Below are positions 22,447-32,515 of a stretch of 64,000 nt of DNA, in pieces. The translations under genes and the position numbers were made by a program. Below the pieces are notes generated by a model. That model did no database searches. It saw only the letters and a list, made by a program, of their open reading frames with translations, and was not told where the DNA came from. Each line of letters starts with the position of its first letter. Position 1 is the first letter of the stretch. Source of the DNA: Craterostigma plantagineum (lineage: Eukaryota > Streptophyta > Magnoliopsida > Lamiales > Linderniaceae). The DNA lies in the NCBI GenBank assembly GCA_027422505.1, contig JAPQWV010000050.1, positions 1,426,001 to 1,490,000 of the forward strand, given 5' to 3'.

Positions 22447-22700
22447 CTTCTCACCGATCTGATCGTCGGGGAGTCCTTCAGTGCGCAGCCGATCTACGAC
22501 ATACTTGTCGAATAGATCTTCTAAATCGTGAACGACTCACTAATCTGCAGTTTAACCGCCAGCTCAAAGAGCACTTCGTTGCTCGTAGTTGATTTTTTCG
22601 AGTGAATTTCGAGAAATTCTTGCAAGAAAGCGAGCTTCTGCTGTAGTACTTCGATCTGAGCTGTCCAAAGAAGAACATGTTACGGCCATAACTATCCAAA
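22447..22700 (-). pseudogene. Out-of-frame N-terminal coiled-coil sequence of the NLR
   Basis: Minus-strand translation gives an Rx-type coiled coil (QIEVLQQKLAFLQEFLEIHS, then NEVLFELAVKLQISESF) in a frame that hits TAG near 22523. A second piece (DLEDLFDKYVVDRLRTEG) then joins the frame of the main NLR reading frame but is preceded by in-frame stops. A single small indel near 22530 would explain the break. The ATG at 22689 lies in a third frame, so the original start has also been disturbed. Confidence 0.7.
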
Positions 22701-24330
22701 TATTTGGATATGTTACTGAAGGAAATCTTTCTTTGGCTTTGGAGCGGGAAGCATGAAGTGAATGGTAGAAAAGAAGAAATCTTAGCTTACTCAGTAAAAT
22801 ACTAACTCGAAGCTCCGTACGTTTTGTTTAATTAATAAATCTTGCTTTATTCGAGGATGATAGAAATTAACTATTGGGATTGGCTGGCCTACTCGTAATT
22901 GGTAGGTAGCTGAGCACTCCATCTCATCAAAAACTTTAAATGTAAAGACTTGCTCAATGAATAATATTGTATTATTTATTCCTAGGTGCTAAGCCATTTC
23001 ATAAAAATGCTGTTAAAATAGAATTAATTACAATAGTAAGTACTTAATCAACTTATAAAAATAGGCACGGTGTCTTTTTATTACAAAAGTATGCACTCTT
23101 TTATTTTGTTTTGTTTTTCTGAATTCATTTTATGATGTGGTCAGATTTATTACGAAAATGACATCAATTTTGTCTTTTTACGAGTCAATTTCATATATGC
23201 TCAAACTAAAAACAACTGAAGTAGAAATTTAATATAAGATCAAAAATATAAGTTAAAAGAAACAAGTTGAACACAATGTTCACATAAATTAAAGAAAGAT
23301 AATTCATAATTTAAAAAAAAAATTACAATAAGAGTAATCACCACTAGAATCAGTTTCGGGATGAAAATTTCTTACGAGGATTTCGATATGCGTGGATGCC
23401 TTGATGGAATCGGGACATCATGCAAATGGTTCAAGAAACCGAAATCGTTCCGATAACCCAACGAAATAGATTGATTCCGGCAAAATCAAATCATCGGAGC
23501 TCTGGCCTGGAACCAGTGAATACAACACGGAACAAGAAAATTAACTAATTTAAAAAAATGACGAACTGAAAAAATTCGCATATCCGCGTAGCTCCATGGC
23601 ATGCTGATAAAAATTTACATAATTTATTATTTATAAAGTTTAAAATATCGTATATATTTCTTTATGTAAAAAAAGAAAATAATAATAAAAAAAATACTAC
23701 TTTATTTTTTGGCAAATTAAATAAATGTTGTTATGAAACTTAGAAATCAACTAGTGATTGAAAAAAGTTCTATTCAATAATCGAAATACACCAATAAAGC
23801 ATTTTTTGTCTTCTCCCACTTCCCTGACTCTCTTCCCAAATCCTCTCAACCAAAAAACCCTAGCCGTCGCCCATCTCCTTCCTCCTTCTCCTCCACCTCC
23901 AATCATGGAGGTGAGGAGGGAGCTTCCATTTTTTTCTTTTGCTTTCTTTTCTTTCTTTGTTTTTGCTTTATATATCTATTTGCTTGTTGTTTCGCCGCCT
24001 CGCCGCAGCCGCCCTCCCCACCACCACATTCCGCCACTCGCTACCGACAACTTATGAGTCTCCCGTGTGGAGCTCGTTTCTCCCGGCCTTTTGGTCAAGA
24101 ACTTTTTTCTCCCATTGTAGAACTTTTCTCCTTCCGATGAAGACGAGGGCGTCGAGTCGTTAGACAAAAAAGGTGTAGAGAACTGTATATTTGGATTAAT
24201 AGCCCTTTTCTGGTGTGTTCTATAGTTCTTTAGTCCAAGTTCGGAATTTATTTCGTTTCGCCTTTTGTCCCTTTGAGGTGTTGTGCTCCTGTGTGAGCCT
24301 TTGTTCTCTACCGTACACTATAGCTGAAAA
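22701..24330. other. NLR upstream region and AT-rich intergenic DNA
   Basis: No gene called. At 23800-24060 a pyrimidine-rich stretch (AAACCCTAGCC, CTCCTCCACC) looks like a plant 5' leader followed by ATG at 23905. The frame ends quickly and matches nothing known, so it may be a gene remnant. Confidence 0.4.
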
Positions 24331-24470
24331 TATGGGCGGGCCGCTAGATCTTTTACGGGCCAGGGCAGGCCAGTCCAAAATTGAACGGGCCGAAGAATCT
24401 AGGCCCGTGTCCACAAAGCCATGGCCCGGGCCTACCCTGTCCCGAGCCCATCGGCCCTAATAATCTAAAT
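24331..24470. repeat. GGGCC-rich low-complexity block
   Basis: The block contains many GGGCC/GGCCC pentamers (GGGCGGGCC, CGGGCCAGGGC, GGCCCGGGCC) in otherwise AT-rich DNA. It resembles internal parts of common non-autonomous plant DNA transposons, but I cannot define ends. Confidence 0.45.
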
Positions 24471-24826
24471 ATATATTCATAAATATGTGAATATAATAGT
24501 TTTTGTTTATACAGTTTTGTAACATATTATATATTAAAAATATTTAAATATATAAAAGGGAAATTCCATGTGGTAACCTCGAGATTTCGAGTTTCCAGTT
24601 TGGTACCCAAATTTTTTCGATTCCGGCTGGTATCCCTGAGTTTTCACGAAATGTAATTTGGTACCCTTGAATTACCAAAACCGGATTTAAAATACTTAAA
24701 ATAATCAGAAATTCAAAAATCAAATATTTTAATTATAAAAAATAGTATATAGTTGGGAATATTATATAAATATTTTTAAAAAATAGAAAAGTATATTTTC
24801 TGAATCTCGCACAAACGTTGGATAAC
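24471..24826. other. Intergenic; TGGTACC-containing repeat-like DNA
   Basis: No gene seen. Three spaced TGGTA(C/T)CC motifs at 24601-24665 suggest a dispersed repeat. Similarity with copy A starts at about 24827. Confidence 0.4.
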
Positions 24827-24985
24827 TCATGGCCAATATGTCCAGAAACTCTACTTGTTTCTTGAATTGAGCTGAAATGTTTGATCGCTCACCCAAGGAT
24901 ATGTCTTGGCTAAAAACGACCTCATGCAATAACAAAAAAAGACTCATAAGAAAACCACATCTCTAATGCTTCGTCCTAAAATTTC

Positions 24986-26709
24986 TCAGACAGGCGAAGG
25001 GAGGCTGATGATTAGCTGCCCATTCATCACACTGCACAGCAGATACAAAATGTATGTATGCGTGTGTTTTTTATGGTTGCGAACTTGTATTATTAACATA
25101 GAAGTAGATTGTTTCAAACTTATATATATACCTTTTGACGTAGTAGTAGCAAAAATCAGCCAAGATAAACGTCTGCACTATCTCTGCTAGCATTACCATG
25201 GGAGGCCAAATGTATCCAGCTCCAACTAGGAATATGTATTTTCCAGCAGATTCATACACCTGGAATAACAAGTCGACGTTTCTAATAAAGGATGGATTTT
25301 TATTTTGCTGGAAATTAGGTGATGGTAAAACCGTAGATAGGTCTCACCTTGATGATCCAATGTGCACATCCCAAAAATCTTGCAATCCCAAGTGCGAAGA
25401 CGTAATGAGCTGTGAATGGTTCGATCATCTGAAATTGTGTGGATTCAGATATCATATTAAGGATATATTGGTTGAAGCTCTAAATGGATGTTTGATGTAA
25501 TAAAAAAGAAGAGGAAAACCTTGGCGTTCTGCAACATTCGTAGTTGAGGCAATACTGAGACAGATTCCAAGTACACAGCAAAAGCCCAAAGCATGCGAGC
25601 AGCTCGAGCGTGGTGTGTGTAAGGGTGTATGAGTATCGCCAGTACTGCACAAGGCACAGCCTTGCACGGGAAAAAATGAAGGGCGTAAATTTCGAACGAA
25701 ATAAAAAAGGATGTAATAACGATAAGTAGAGAAACCATTGAAATAAATTTTACCACGTAGTACAAGGGCATGTTATCCAGCTCGGAGATGTAGGTGTGCT
25801 TGAGTTTGAACCTAATCATGTAAACGACCCACAGAGTCGAGGCGAGCGTTACAAAATCAAGAACAGTGTGTATGTCGCCCTCCATTATGAAACTGCAGCA
25901 TAATCTTGCTCCCAAGAACAGCGCCGTGAGTTCTTGAGTCTTGAGAGAAAGGCCTATTAAGGTTTCAGTATCACAGATATAATTATCGATATTTGAATAT
26001 GCAAATTAAGGCAATGAAGGAATCATTAGCAGCAAGCAAATCTCAGGCAAACTTCAGTGACCAGTTTATAATCATACATCTCTATCCATCATCAATCTTG
26101 AAGCACATATCGGTTGAAATCAAGTAAAAATTCTTCTAACATCATACGGTTTCTTGAATTTCATAAAACTAAGATCCCTTATTCAGGCGAAGGGGCAAAA
26201 GCCTTAGAACCACCGAAACAATAGTTAAAGCTGTAATATCTAATGTGATTCATTTGAGGTGTAGCATGGACAGACAGCTACAGATCATCTGAGACATACC
26301 ACAACAGCTCTGAAATAACCTAGTCAGTTCTCCCCAAAAATTAGGGCACCAAAAAGCCAATTGGAAAGCTAACGACCGGCAAAAAAATAGATATAGACAA
26401 AGAATTGGAAAATCCCAATAAACGCACGATTGAAGGAACCTTAAACCAGTTGAAGAACTGAAGGAATTAAAAATCACCAGAACAAGTCTTCTGCGTTTTA
26501 AGCTTGTAGATCAGAACCAAAATCCCAGCAAAATGTATAGCCTCGGACGCGATATAGAAGTGATCGTAGTCATGTACCAAGAGCTTGAGCGCCACGAGTG
26601 CGACGAGCACAGTCGTTACGCCGAGAAAAGTCTTCACCTTCGCCGACTGCCGCCGCACCCACGGGAAGAGCTTGTACAACGGTGCGATGCTATTCCTCTT
26701 TTTCCCCAT
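24986..26709 (-). CDS. ERD2-like (ER lumen protein-retaining receptor family) protein
   Basis: A multi-pass membrane protein of the KDEL-receptor (ERD2) family, here the plant ERD2-like branch. True ERD2 returns H/KDEL proteins from Golgi to ER; whether this branch binds a retrieval signal is not known from sequence. Deduced exons (minus): 26709-26478, 25953-25754, 25660-25520, 25428-25348, 25259-25132, 25031-24986. They total 828 bp, 275 residues, with every phase matching and GT-AG borders. It begins MGKKRNS, then WVRRQSAKVK before the first membrane helix. Family signatures are HDYDHFYIASEAIH, SFIMEGDIHTVLDF, VLAILIHP, LEAVSVLPQLR-like VYLESVSVLPQLR, IEPFTAHYVFALGIARF and LADFCYYYVKS. The length is as expected. 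A CT-rich leader lies upstream. Exons 2-6 were duplicated into the copia chimera at 2470-4076. Confidence 0.93.
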
Positions 26710-26752
26710 TGATGAGTAGTAATCTGCTCTGCCCTGAGAGAAGAGAATTTTT

Positions 26753-26772
26753 GAGAGAGAGAGAGAGAGAGG
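26753..26772. repeat. (GA)n microsatellite in the ERD2-like 5' leader
   Basis: About 20 bp of GA repeats, reading CT on the coding strand, 45 bp ahead of the start codon. Pyrimidine-rich leaders of this type are common in plant promoters. Confidence 0.8.
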
Positions 26773-27582
26773 ACATGCAATGGGAAGGTGGAATGCAATT
26801 AATTTGTCTGGCAATTAATATTAATAAAAATATATTGTTGAAAATAAATGGCGTGACGTCAAATATCATTTTTGTGAAATAATGTTGGTCACATAGAGTA
26901 GGCAAATATGATACTATTTATTGATTTTAATAAATTTATGTTTGAGTTCGGCATATCTAATTATACTCCCATTTAAAGAAAATTTTGACATGGATGGCTT
27001 ACCAAAGATGTCGTACACGTTTCTAATATGTACTCTTACTTAATCGGCGAGAATGAGTTTAAAACTGATTTTTTGGTGTATTTATTAACCAATCAGAATT
27101 TTTTCCCAATTAATTATTGACATAACATAAAAAAAAATAAGCTCACGTTTATTAATTAGCTTTCACAATTAAAAGAAATCACCCACTACCTTGCATTATC
27201 TATTGTAACATTTACCCTTCTATTTTTAGTAATTATTGTTTATCTTTAATAAATGATTTATATATTATATAGCACGCATATATGAGTGAGCAATTTAGAC
27301 TAGTATGTATTATTGCAAAATCGAACATACCCATTGTGGCACCTAAACAAATTATTCAAAATGCTGAGGATTAATTTTAAACTAGTAATTCAGCACATTC
27401 CATGCATGTGCTTAATAAAATATGAAACTAAAATTTTAAATAGTATGTAAAATTTAATTTTATATTTGTCTTTTGAATAGTCTATATTTTATTTAGTGTT
27501 CATTATATTATTAAGATCATATTAAACAATAGTGTATGGTTTCTTTGGTAAATATATCTTTTATCTAAAGCAATTCAAAATA
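26773..27582. other. AT-rich intergenic DNA
   Basis: Upstream flank of the ERD2-like gene. No gene or clear repeat seen. Confidence 0.45.
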
Positions 27583-28059
27583 CAGTAGAAACTCTATAAA
27601 TTAATACTCGATAATTTTATAAACTCTATAATATAATATTTTTGGCCGGTCCCGACTTGGGGACAACGTATCTCTAAAATTATAAGATAATAGACTTTCG
27701 ATAATTTCTATAGGTCTGGTATATATTATAAATTAATAATTCCATATGTAAAAATATTCTCATATTACATGAACGAAGATTACTTGAAAAATGATTCATT
27801 GTCATTTTCTGTTGATATATTTATTAATATTACTTAAATGTACATCAACATCATACGGTGGTAGACTTGAGAGTTTGAAGTTTGATCCTTAATTTGACGT
27901 TCATTAAGGACATAAGAGATGGTAGGTTATTTGATGTTTGGAAAGTTTGAAAGATAATATACACTATATATTAATAAAATATTAATTGATTAATTCATAA
28001 CTCTTTTAAGTAATAAATTTGGCCGGTCCCAACTGTATTAATTTATAGAGTTTATACTG
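27583..28059. mobile_element. Non-autonomous TIR element (477 bp)
   Basis: The ends are inverted repeats of 25 bp: CAGTAGAAACTCTATAAATT... at the left and its complement ...TTTATAGAGTTTATACTG at the right, with one mismatch. A GGCCGGTCCC block occurs in the same orientation near both ends (27641 and 28021). No coding capacity. This terminus is widely dispersed in plant genomes; superfamily not assigned because no clear target duplication is visible. Confidence 0.75.
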
Positions 28060-28340
28060 TAGTAGTTTATACCAGTTTTTAGTAGTGTTTTTAAAAAAAC
28101 CATAGATTAGAACGTGGGTCGATTGTCTCTTTGAGGTTTCCAAAGGTGGATTAAAAGTAGGTTCATTTTTCTATTTTATCTTAGAATATGATTGATCAGT
28201 AGTGATTTAACAATTGACGATTTTTATCATGTGCTCCCACTTAATTTAAGAGTATTATAGATAGTCCACAAATTCCCACAAAATTATAGAATATTCAATA
28301 TACATATATCTACTCGTGTTACTAGTGTATATATATATAT

Positions 28341-28707
28341 AGAGGTTTGTCATGGTGTCCACCTACCGTGAGCACGATAAGCAAATCTCTCAATTTTTGG
28401 CATTTTTACGATTCCCAACATCGCCAACACCTTCGTAGGCCCTCCCATATTCATTGTTAACCTACATCGCTCTCTCCAACACATTAATTTTGAAGAAAAT
28501 TCATTATTTATTATTCACATGTGGAGGACAAACCGAGGTGATAATTTTCTTAAAAATTAACGTGTTGGAGATGGCAATTAGGTTAGCAATGGTGAGGGTC
28601 TACGTAGGTGTTGGCGGCGTTCGGAATCGTAAAACAAAAAATTGGGAGATTTGCTTATGATGCTCACGGTGGTTGCTCACGGTAGGTGGACACCATAGCA
28701 AACCTCT
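28341..28707. mobile_element. Foldback element with long imperfect arms (367 bp)
   Basis: The left arm starts AGAGGTTTGTCATGGTGTCC and the right arm is its complement, ending in CACCATAGCAAACCTCT. Similarity between the arms continues through CCACCTACCGTGAGCA, the AGCAAATCTC block and the CAACAC(A/G)TTAATTTT region, so nearly the whole element folds on itself. It sits in TA-rich DNA that obscures the target duplication. Confidence 0.82.
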
Positions 28708-29113
28708 ATATTTTTATATTCTTATATAAAGAGCCTATGGGGATAAAAACTGTAAATTGATCAGTTAAAATTGACCAATCAAAATTTTCTAGTTTAATTA
28801 CTATTAAAAAAAACCTATTAAATCATATTAACTACCTCATTCTATTTTTATTATATCAATTATTAGAAAAAAAAACTTATTGCACGGGTCATAATTAACT
28901 ATATCTATTTTAGGTTGATTATACAAATTAATTAACCATTTATAATTAACTAATAAAAGAATCCATTTTTACAGAACATGGGTGGTTAGTTTTTTTAGAA
29001 AGTGGGGGTGGTGTGGTTTTATCAACGTCTTAAGAAATAATTAATTAAAAGAATTTAATGAACATGACACGTGTTAACACCGCGTGAAGACTACATTTAA
29101 ATGTATATATAGG

Positions 29114-29145
<32 letters not shown>

Positions 29146-29924
29146 AGGGTTGGCGGGTACAAAACATGTTCTTGCACCTTCCAACAACGATTAATTGCAT
29201 AGAAAATTTCGGATTTTAATATCTTTCACAACTTTATATTCATTTTTCCATCCATCACTATATTGAATTACAGAAACTGCTCAAGGAAATCATGGACTCT
29301 ATTCATCAAAATCTTGGTAGGGGAAAACCTCATACAAATAATACCATCCTCTTTTTTAAAAGAAACACTTTTGCATTCTATCTAAAATGCATAGAAACAA
29401 ATGTGAACAGTGAGTAAGGCAACACATGAATCCACGACAACTTCGTATCATCACACTGCATATGAAAGATATATATACCAACGAGCTTTGCATGTATTGG
29501 GTCTTGTCACCAAATAGTTGTGGTGACCAAAACGATATTGGGTTTAAAGTTGAAGGACGTAAACGTAAATAACCGTATTTTCGTGTCTCAGCCCCTACAA
29601 CAGATTTGATGATCAAACCTTATCATGGGTACAAATTTCATCTGCTTCAGTCTTCACCACCACACAATATATTGTCCAGCGATTTTCAACTGGCCCCTCT
29701 TTTTATTTTATGATCTTTTTGCTCTTTCTTAAAACGGTAATAAGTTAATACGATGCGACAGAGACATCCCACCCTTAATATTTAGGGTAAAATGCGTATA
29801 ACCCTCCGTGGTTTCGCGGAAATGCACATAAACCCCTGTGATTTTTTTATTACACGGTACTCCCTCGTGGTTTAACTAATGTTGCACCCCCTAACAGCAG
29901 TTTTTTGCCCGGAAATGAATTACA
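28708..29924. other. AT-rich intergenic DNA
   Basis: A TG dinucleotide run lies at 29129-29144. A minus-strand open stretch at 29356-29616 has no recognised family and is not called. The stretch 29790-29890 carries the CCCTCCGTGGTTT / CCCCTGTGATTTT style of dispersed plant repeat. Confidence 0.4.
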
Positions 29925-30150
29925 CCCGCTCTTACTGCATGTGGGTTAATGGAACATATTATTTACTGTTAAATGATCATAATAACCCCAACTATTCACC
30001 TTCTTTTCAAATGATAACCATCAGCCCTATCTAGAATAAAAAATGTTACTATGGGGGTTATCATTTGAAAATAAGGTGAATAGTTTGGATTATTCTGGTC
30101 ATTTAATAGTGAATAATATGGTCATTTGAGCGCGTGCAAGAGCGCATGTA
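29925..30150. repeat. Inverted repeat, about 95-bp arms
   Basis: The left arm (about 29930-30030) contains ATGATCATAATAACCCCAAC and CTATTCACCTTCTTTTCAAA. The right arm (about 30055-30150) carries their imperfect complement. The spacer is about 25 bp. Probably a small foldback transposon. Confidence 0.72.
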
Positions 30151-30731
30151 AGAAATAGGGAATTTTCCGTTCGAATTAAAGAGATTTTCTGATGGTTGAA
30201 CGTTCGATTTGGCAATGGAAGGCTTGAATACTGATGTGTTTTTTTTATTAAAGTTATAATTCATGGTAAAGTAGTTAGAATGTTTGAAATGGGATATCTA
30301 ACCATAAAATTTTGTCATGAATGAATTTTTAAGCGTAAATGTCTCATATTATTATAATATCATAAGCGTAAAATATCCATATTTATAATACTATATTATT
30401 AATATTATTTTATTAGAGCCACGAGGAGTGAGGACTGTTATAAATAATGTTGTGATATTAATATTCTTTTACTATATAGTTTAGTAATATGGAGTTACTG
30501 TTTATTTTAGCGACGCGAACCAAATCATTTCCATGGAGTAACAAAAATGTCAACAAATGTACAAAGCAGATCAATGAACGAAGACTAAATTGACTACGGA
30601 AAATTCCCAGCCGACAAAAATAGTTCAAATTTATTCATAAATTACACCACAACCAAATAAATTATGCTAATTAGAAAGTGCAATGGGACTCAATGGCACT
30701 CTATATTTTAACATAAATATTGTGTTGATTA
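30151..30731. other. AT-rich intergenic DNA
   Basis: No gene or structured repeat recognised. Confidence 0.4.
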
Positions 30732-31278
30732 GAGCATCTCCAATGGATACTTCATTTTTGTGTAAAACACAAAAATAAAGTACGTCTTTACTCCAATGGG
30801 ACTCTATATCTAACACTAGTATTGTGTTGATTAGCAGAGATACTCTAGATGTAGAGTACACACAATTTTCAACACAAAAATTGTGTTGTACTTTCCAATT
30901 ATTCATAATTTATTTAAATAAAAAATATTTTAATTATATTAAAATATTTGATTTTCTTATAATAACAAAAGTAAAAATAATATTAATTTCCTATTATTTA
31001 TTTATGTTTCCGTTGTAATTTAATAAAATTATAATTATATAATATGCTAAGTTTATAATTTAGTAAATCTTAATTATTATAATTTATTGACTTTTTTTAG
31101 TTATTATAATATAAAGTTTAGCATAGGAATTTGATTTTTAGAGTAGAAAATAGAGTTAATGGGTTGGAGTGAAAATTAGTGCAGAAAGTAGAGTTTATGG
31201 GTTGGAATAAAAGCACTGCAGCACCTGTAATATTGTGCAGAATCAAATGTATTTTCATGCTGCGGGTTGGAGATGCTC
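30732..31278. mobile_element. Tourist-like MITE (547 bp), copy 1
   Basis: The termini GAGCATCTCCAA and TTGGAGATGCTC are perfect inverted repeats. The left flank is TTA; the right flank (TAT) no longer matches. Same length and internal order as the copy at 48220-48766 (TTTTGTGTAAAACACAAAAAT, GGGACTCTATAT, GGGTTGGA). TIR sequence and TTA preference are those of PIF/Harbinger MITEs. No coding capacity. Confidence 0.85.
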
Positions 31279-31655
31279 TATAAAGAAACCCTAGTTCTAG
31301 ATTACACATAATTTTCAACACAAAAATAGAGTTTTATTCTTTATTTATTATATTCAAATATATGATATCTTATAATAATAATAACAATAAAATAATGTTA
31401 ATTTCTTTATTTATTTTGCCTTTTAATTTAATAAAATTATATTTAAATAATATGCTAAGTTTATAATTTATTTAATTTTTAATATTAATAATTATAATAT
31501 ATTGAATTTTAAATTTTATATAATAAAAGTAATATTATATAAATTTGATTTTCAGTGTAAAAACATAGTTAATGCGTTGGAGTGAAACCTAATGTAGAAA
31601 GTCGAGTTTATGGATTGAAGTAAAAACACTGTAGCAACTGTATTATTGTGTAATA
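31279..31655. mobile_element. Fragment of the same Tourist-like family
   Basis: It lacks both terminal repeats but repeats the internal order of the neighbouring element: ATTTTCAACACAAAAATAGAG, an AT-rich centre, then GTGTAGAAAGTCGAGTTTATGG and CACTGTAGCAACTGTATTATTGTG. It abuts the complete copy directly. Confidence 0.7.
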
Positions 31656-31704
31656 TTACCGGTATTAAACATCATTTTACTATGTCACTGTCACTATATG
31701 TTCC

Positions 31705-31712
31705 TATATATA
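31705..31712 (+). promoter_or_regulatory. Possible TATA box of the GTP cyclohydrolase I locus
   Basis: TATATATA lies 93 bp before the start codon at 31798, a normal plant distance. The call rests on position and sequence only. Confidence 0.5.
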
Positions 31713-31797
31713 CATCCTTCCTCCAGATATTTGCATACAATACAACGCATTCTTTCCTTCTTTCTAAAGAGAGAAAAAAAAAAGCTTCAATCTTTGG

Positions 31798-31942
31798 ATG
31801 GGCTCTGAGGGCAAAACGGAGATTTTCTCCATTGAAGACGCCGTGAGAGTTCTTTTGCTGGGCTTAGGCGAAGATATTAACAGAGAAGGTTTAAAGAAAA
31901 CCCCTTTTCGCGTCGCAAAAGCTTTCAGAGAAGGCACCAAAG
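31798..31942 (+). pseudogene. GTP cyclohydrolase I, exon 1 (locus broken)
   Basis: The ATG at 31798 opens a 48-residue exon with IEDAVRVLLLGLGEDINREG and KKTPFRVAKAFREGTKG, the start of the N-terminal module of plant GTP cyclohydrolase I. This cytosolic enzyme makes dihydroneopterin triphosphate from GTP, the first committed step of folate synthesis. The exon ends ACCAAAG|GTATGT, splitting a Gly codon; exon 2 resumes in phase at 37387. The intron holds a copia element (31955-37081) and a Stowaway-like MITE. Because the downstream exon is internally deleted and shifts frame, this locus cannot encode the normal enzyme. Confidence 0.88.
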
Positions 31943-31954
31943 GTATGTAATAAA

Positions 31955-32498
31955 TGTTGGAAATAAAGCCCAAGAGTCTCCCGAGGAGAAGCCGCCCGAA
32001 CAAGAAGGAGTCTCCCGAGCAAGGCACCGCCCGAGCAAGAGCAAGCCAGAAGGCAAACTGTCCGAAAAGAAAGAGGCTGTCGAGAAGATGGCCGAGCAAG
32101 GAGACCGAGAAGGAGAAACCGACCGAGAAGGAAGAATGTCCCGAGAAGGACATTACCCGACCAGAACAGAAGCACAGCAGTTGAGGAAGTGCTGGAAAGA
32201 GCAGATCGTGGGAGAACTGCTGAAGTAGTGGACAGCAGTTGAGGAGCGAAAAATACTCCTCACGTCTGTAGTGGAGGAAACCGACTTAGTAGTAGTATAA
32301 ATAAGTAGTTCATTTTCAGTCTAAAGTGTGTTAGATGATAGAGTTAGTGTCCAAGTCGAAATCTGCATTCTGCTGTGTCGTTAATTTTTAAGTAAGAAAA
32401 GTGCTTCTCCGCCACTCCGTGTAAATTCCCAGAATTCCCTTTCAAATTGCTTCTGAAAAACAGTCTACCAATCCCACACGCAATCCGCTAAAACAACA
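31955..32498 (+). repeat. 5' LTR of intronic copia element
   Basis: 544 bp, TGTTGGAAATAAAG...AAACAACA. TATA box (TATAAATAA) at 32296-32304. The first half is purine-rich and open in one frame. Confidence 0.96.
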
Positions 32499-32501
32499 AA
32501 G

Positions 32502-32513
32502 TGGTATCAGAGC
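32502..32513 (+). other. Primer binding site, intronic copia element
   Basis: TGGTATCAGAGC, three bases after the LTR and only two bases before the likely gag-pol start codon. Confidence 0.95.
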
Positions 32514-32515
32514 CT

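Noticed and set aside
23758..24057. Proline-rich and hydrophobic frame near 23.8 kb as a small secreted protein
   Set aside because: The apparent start is not ATG and the sequence resembles a 5' leader; no downstream conserved coding region follows.
29356..29616. 86-residue minus-strand frame at 29.4 kb
   Set aside because: No recognised family, no splice-site support and no neighbouring exons.
31954..32184. LTR-internal open frame as a separate gene
   Set aside because: It is the 5' LTR copy of the sequence that encodes the polyprotein tail in the 3' LTR; there is no independent evidence of expression.
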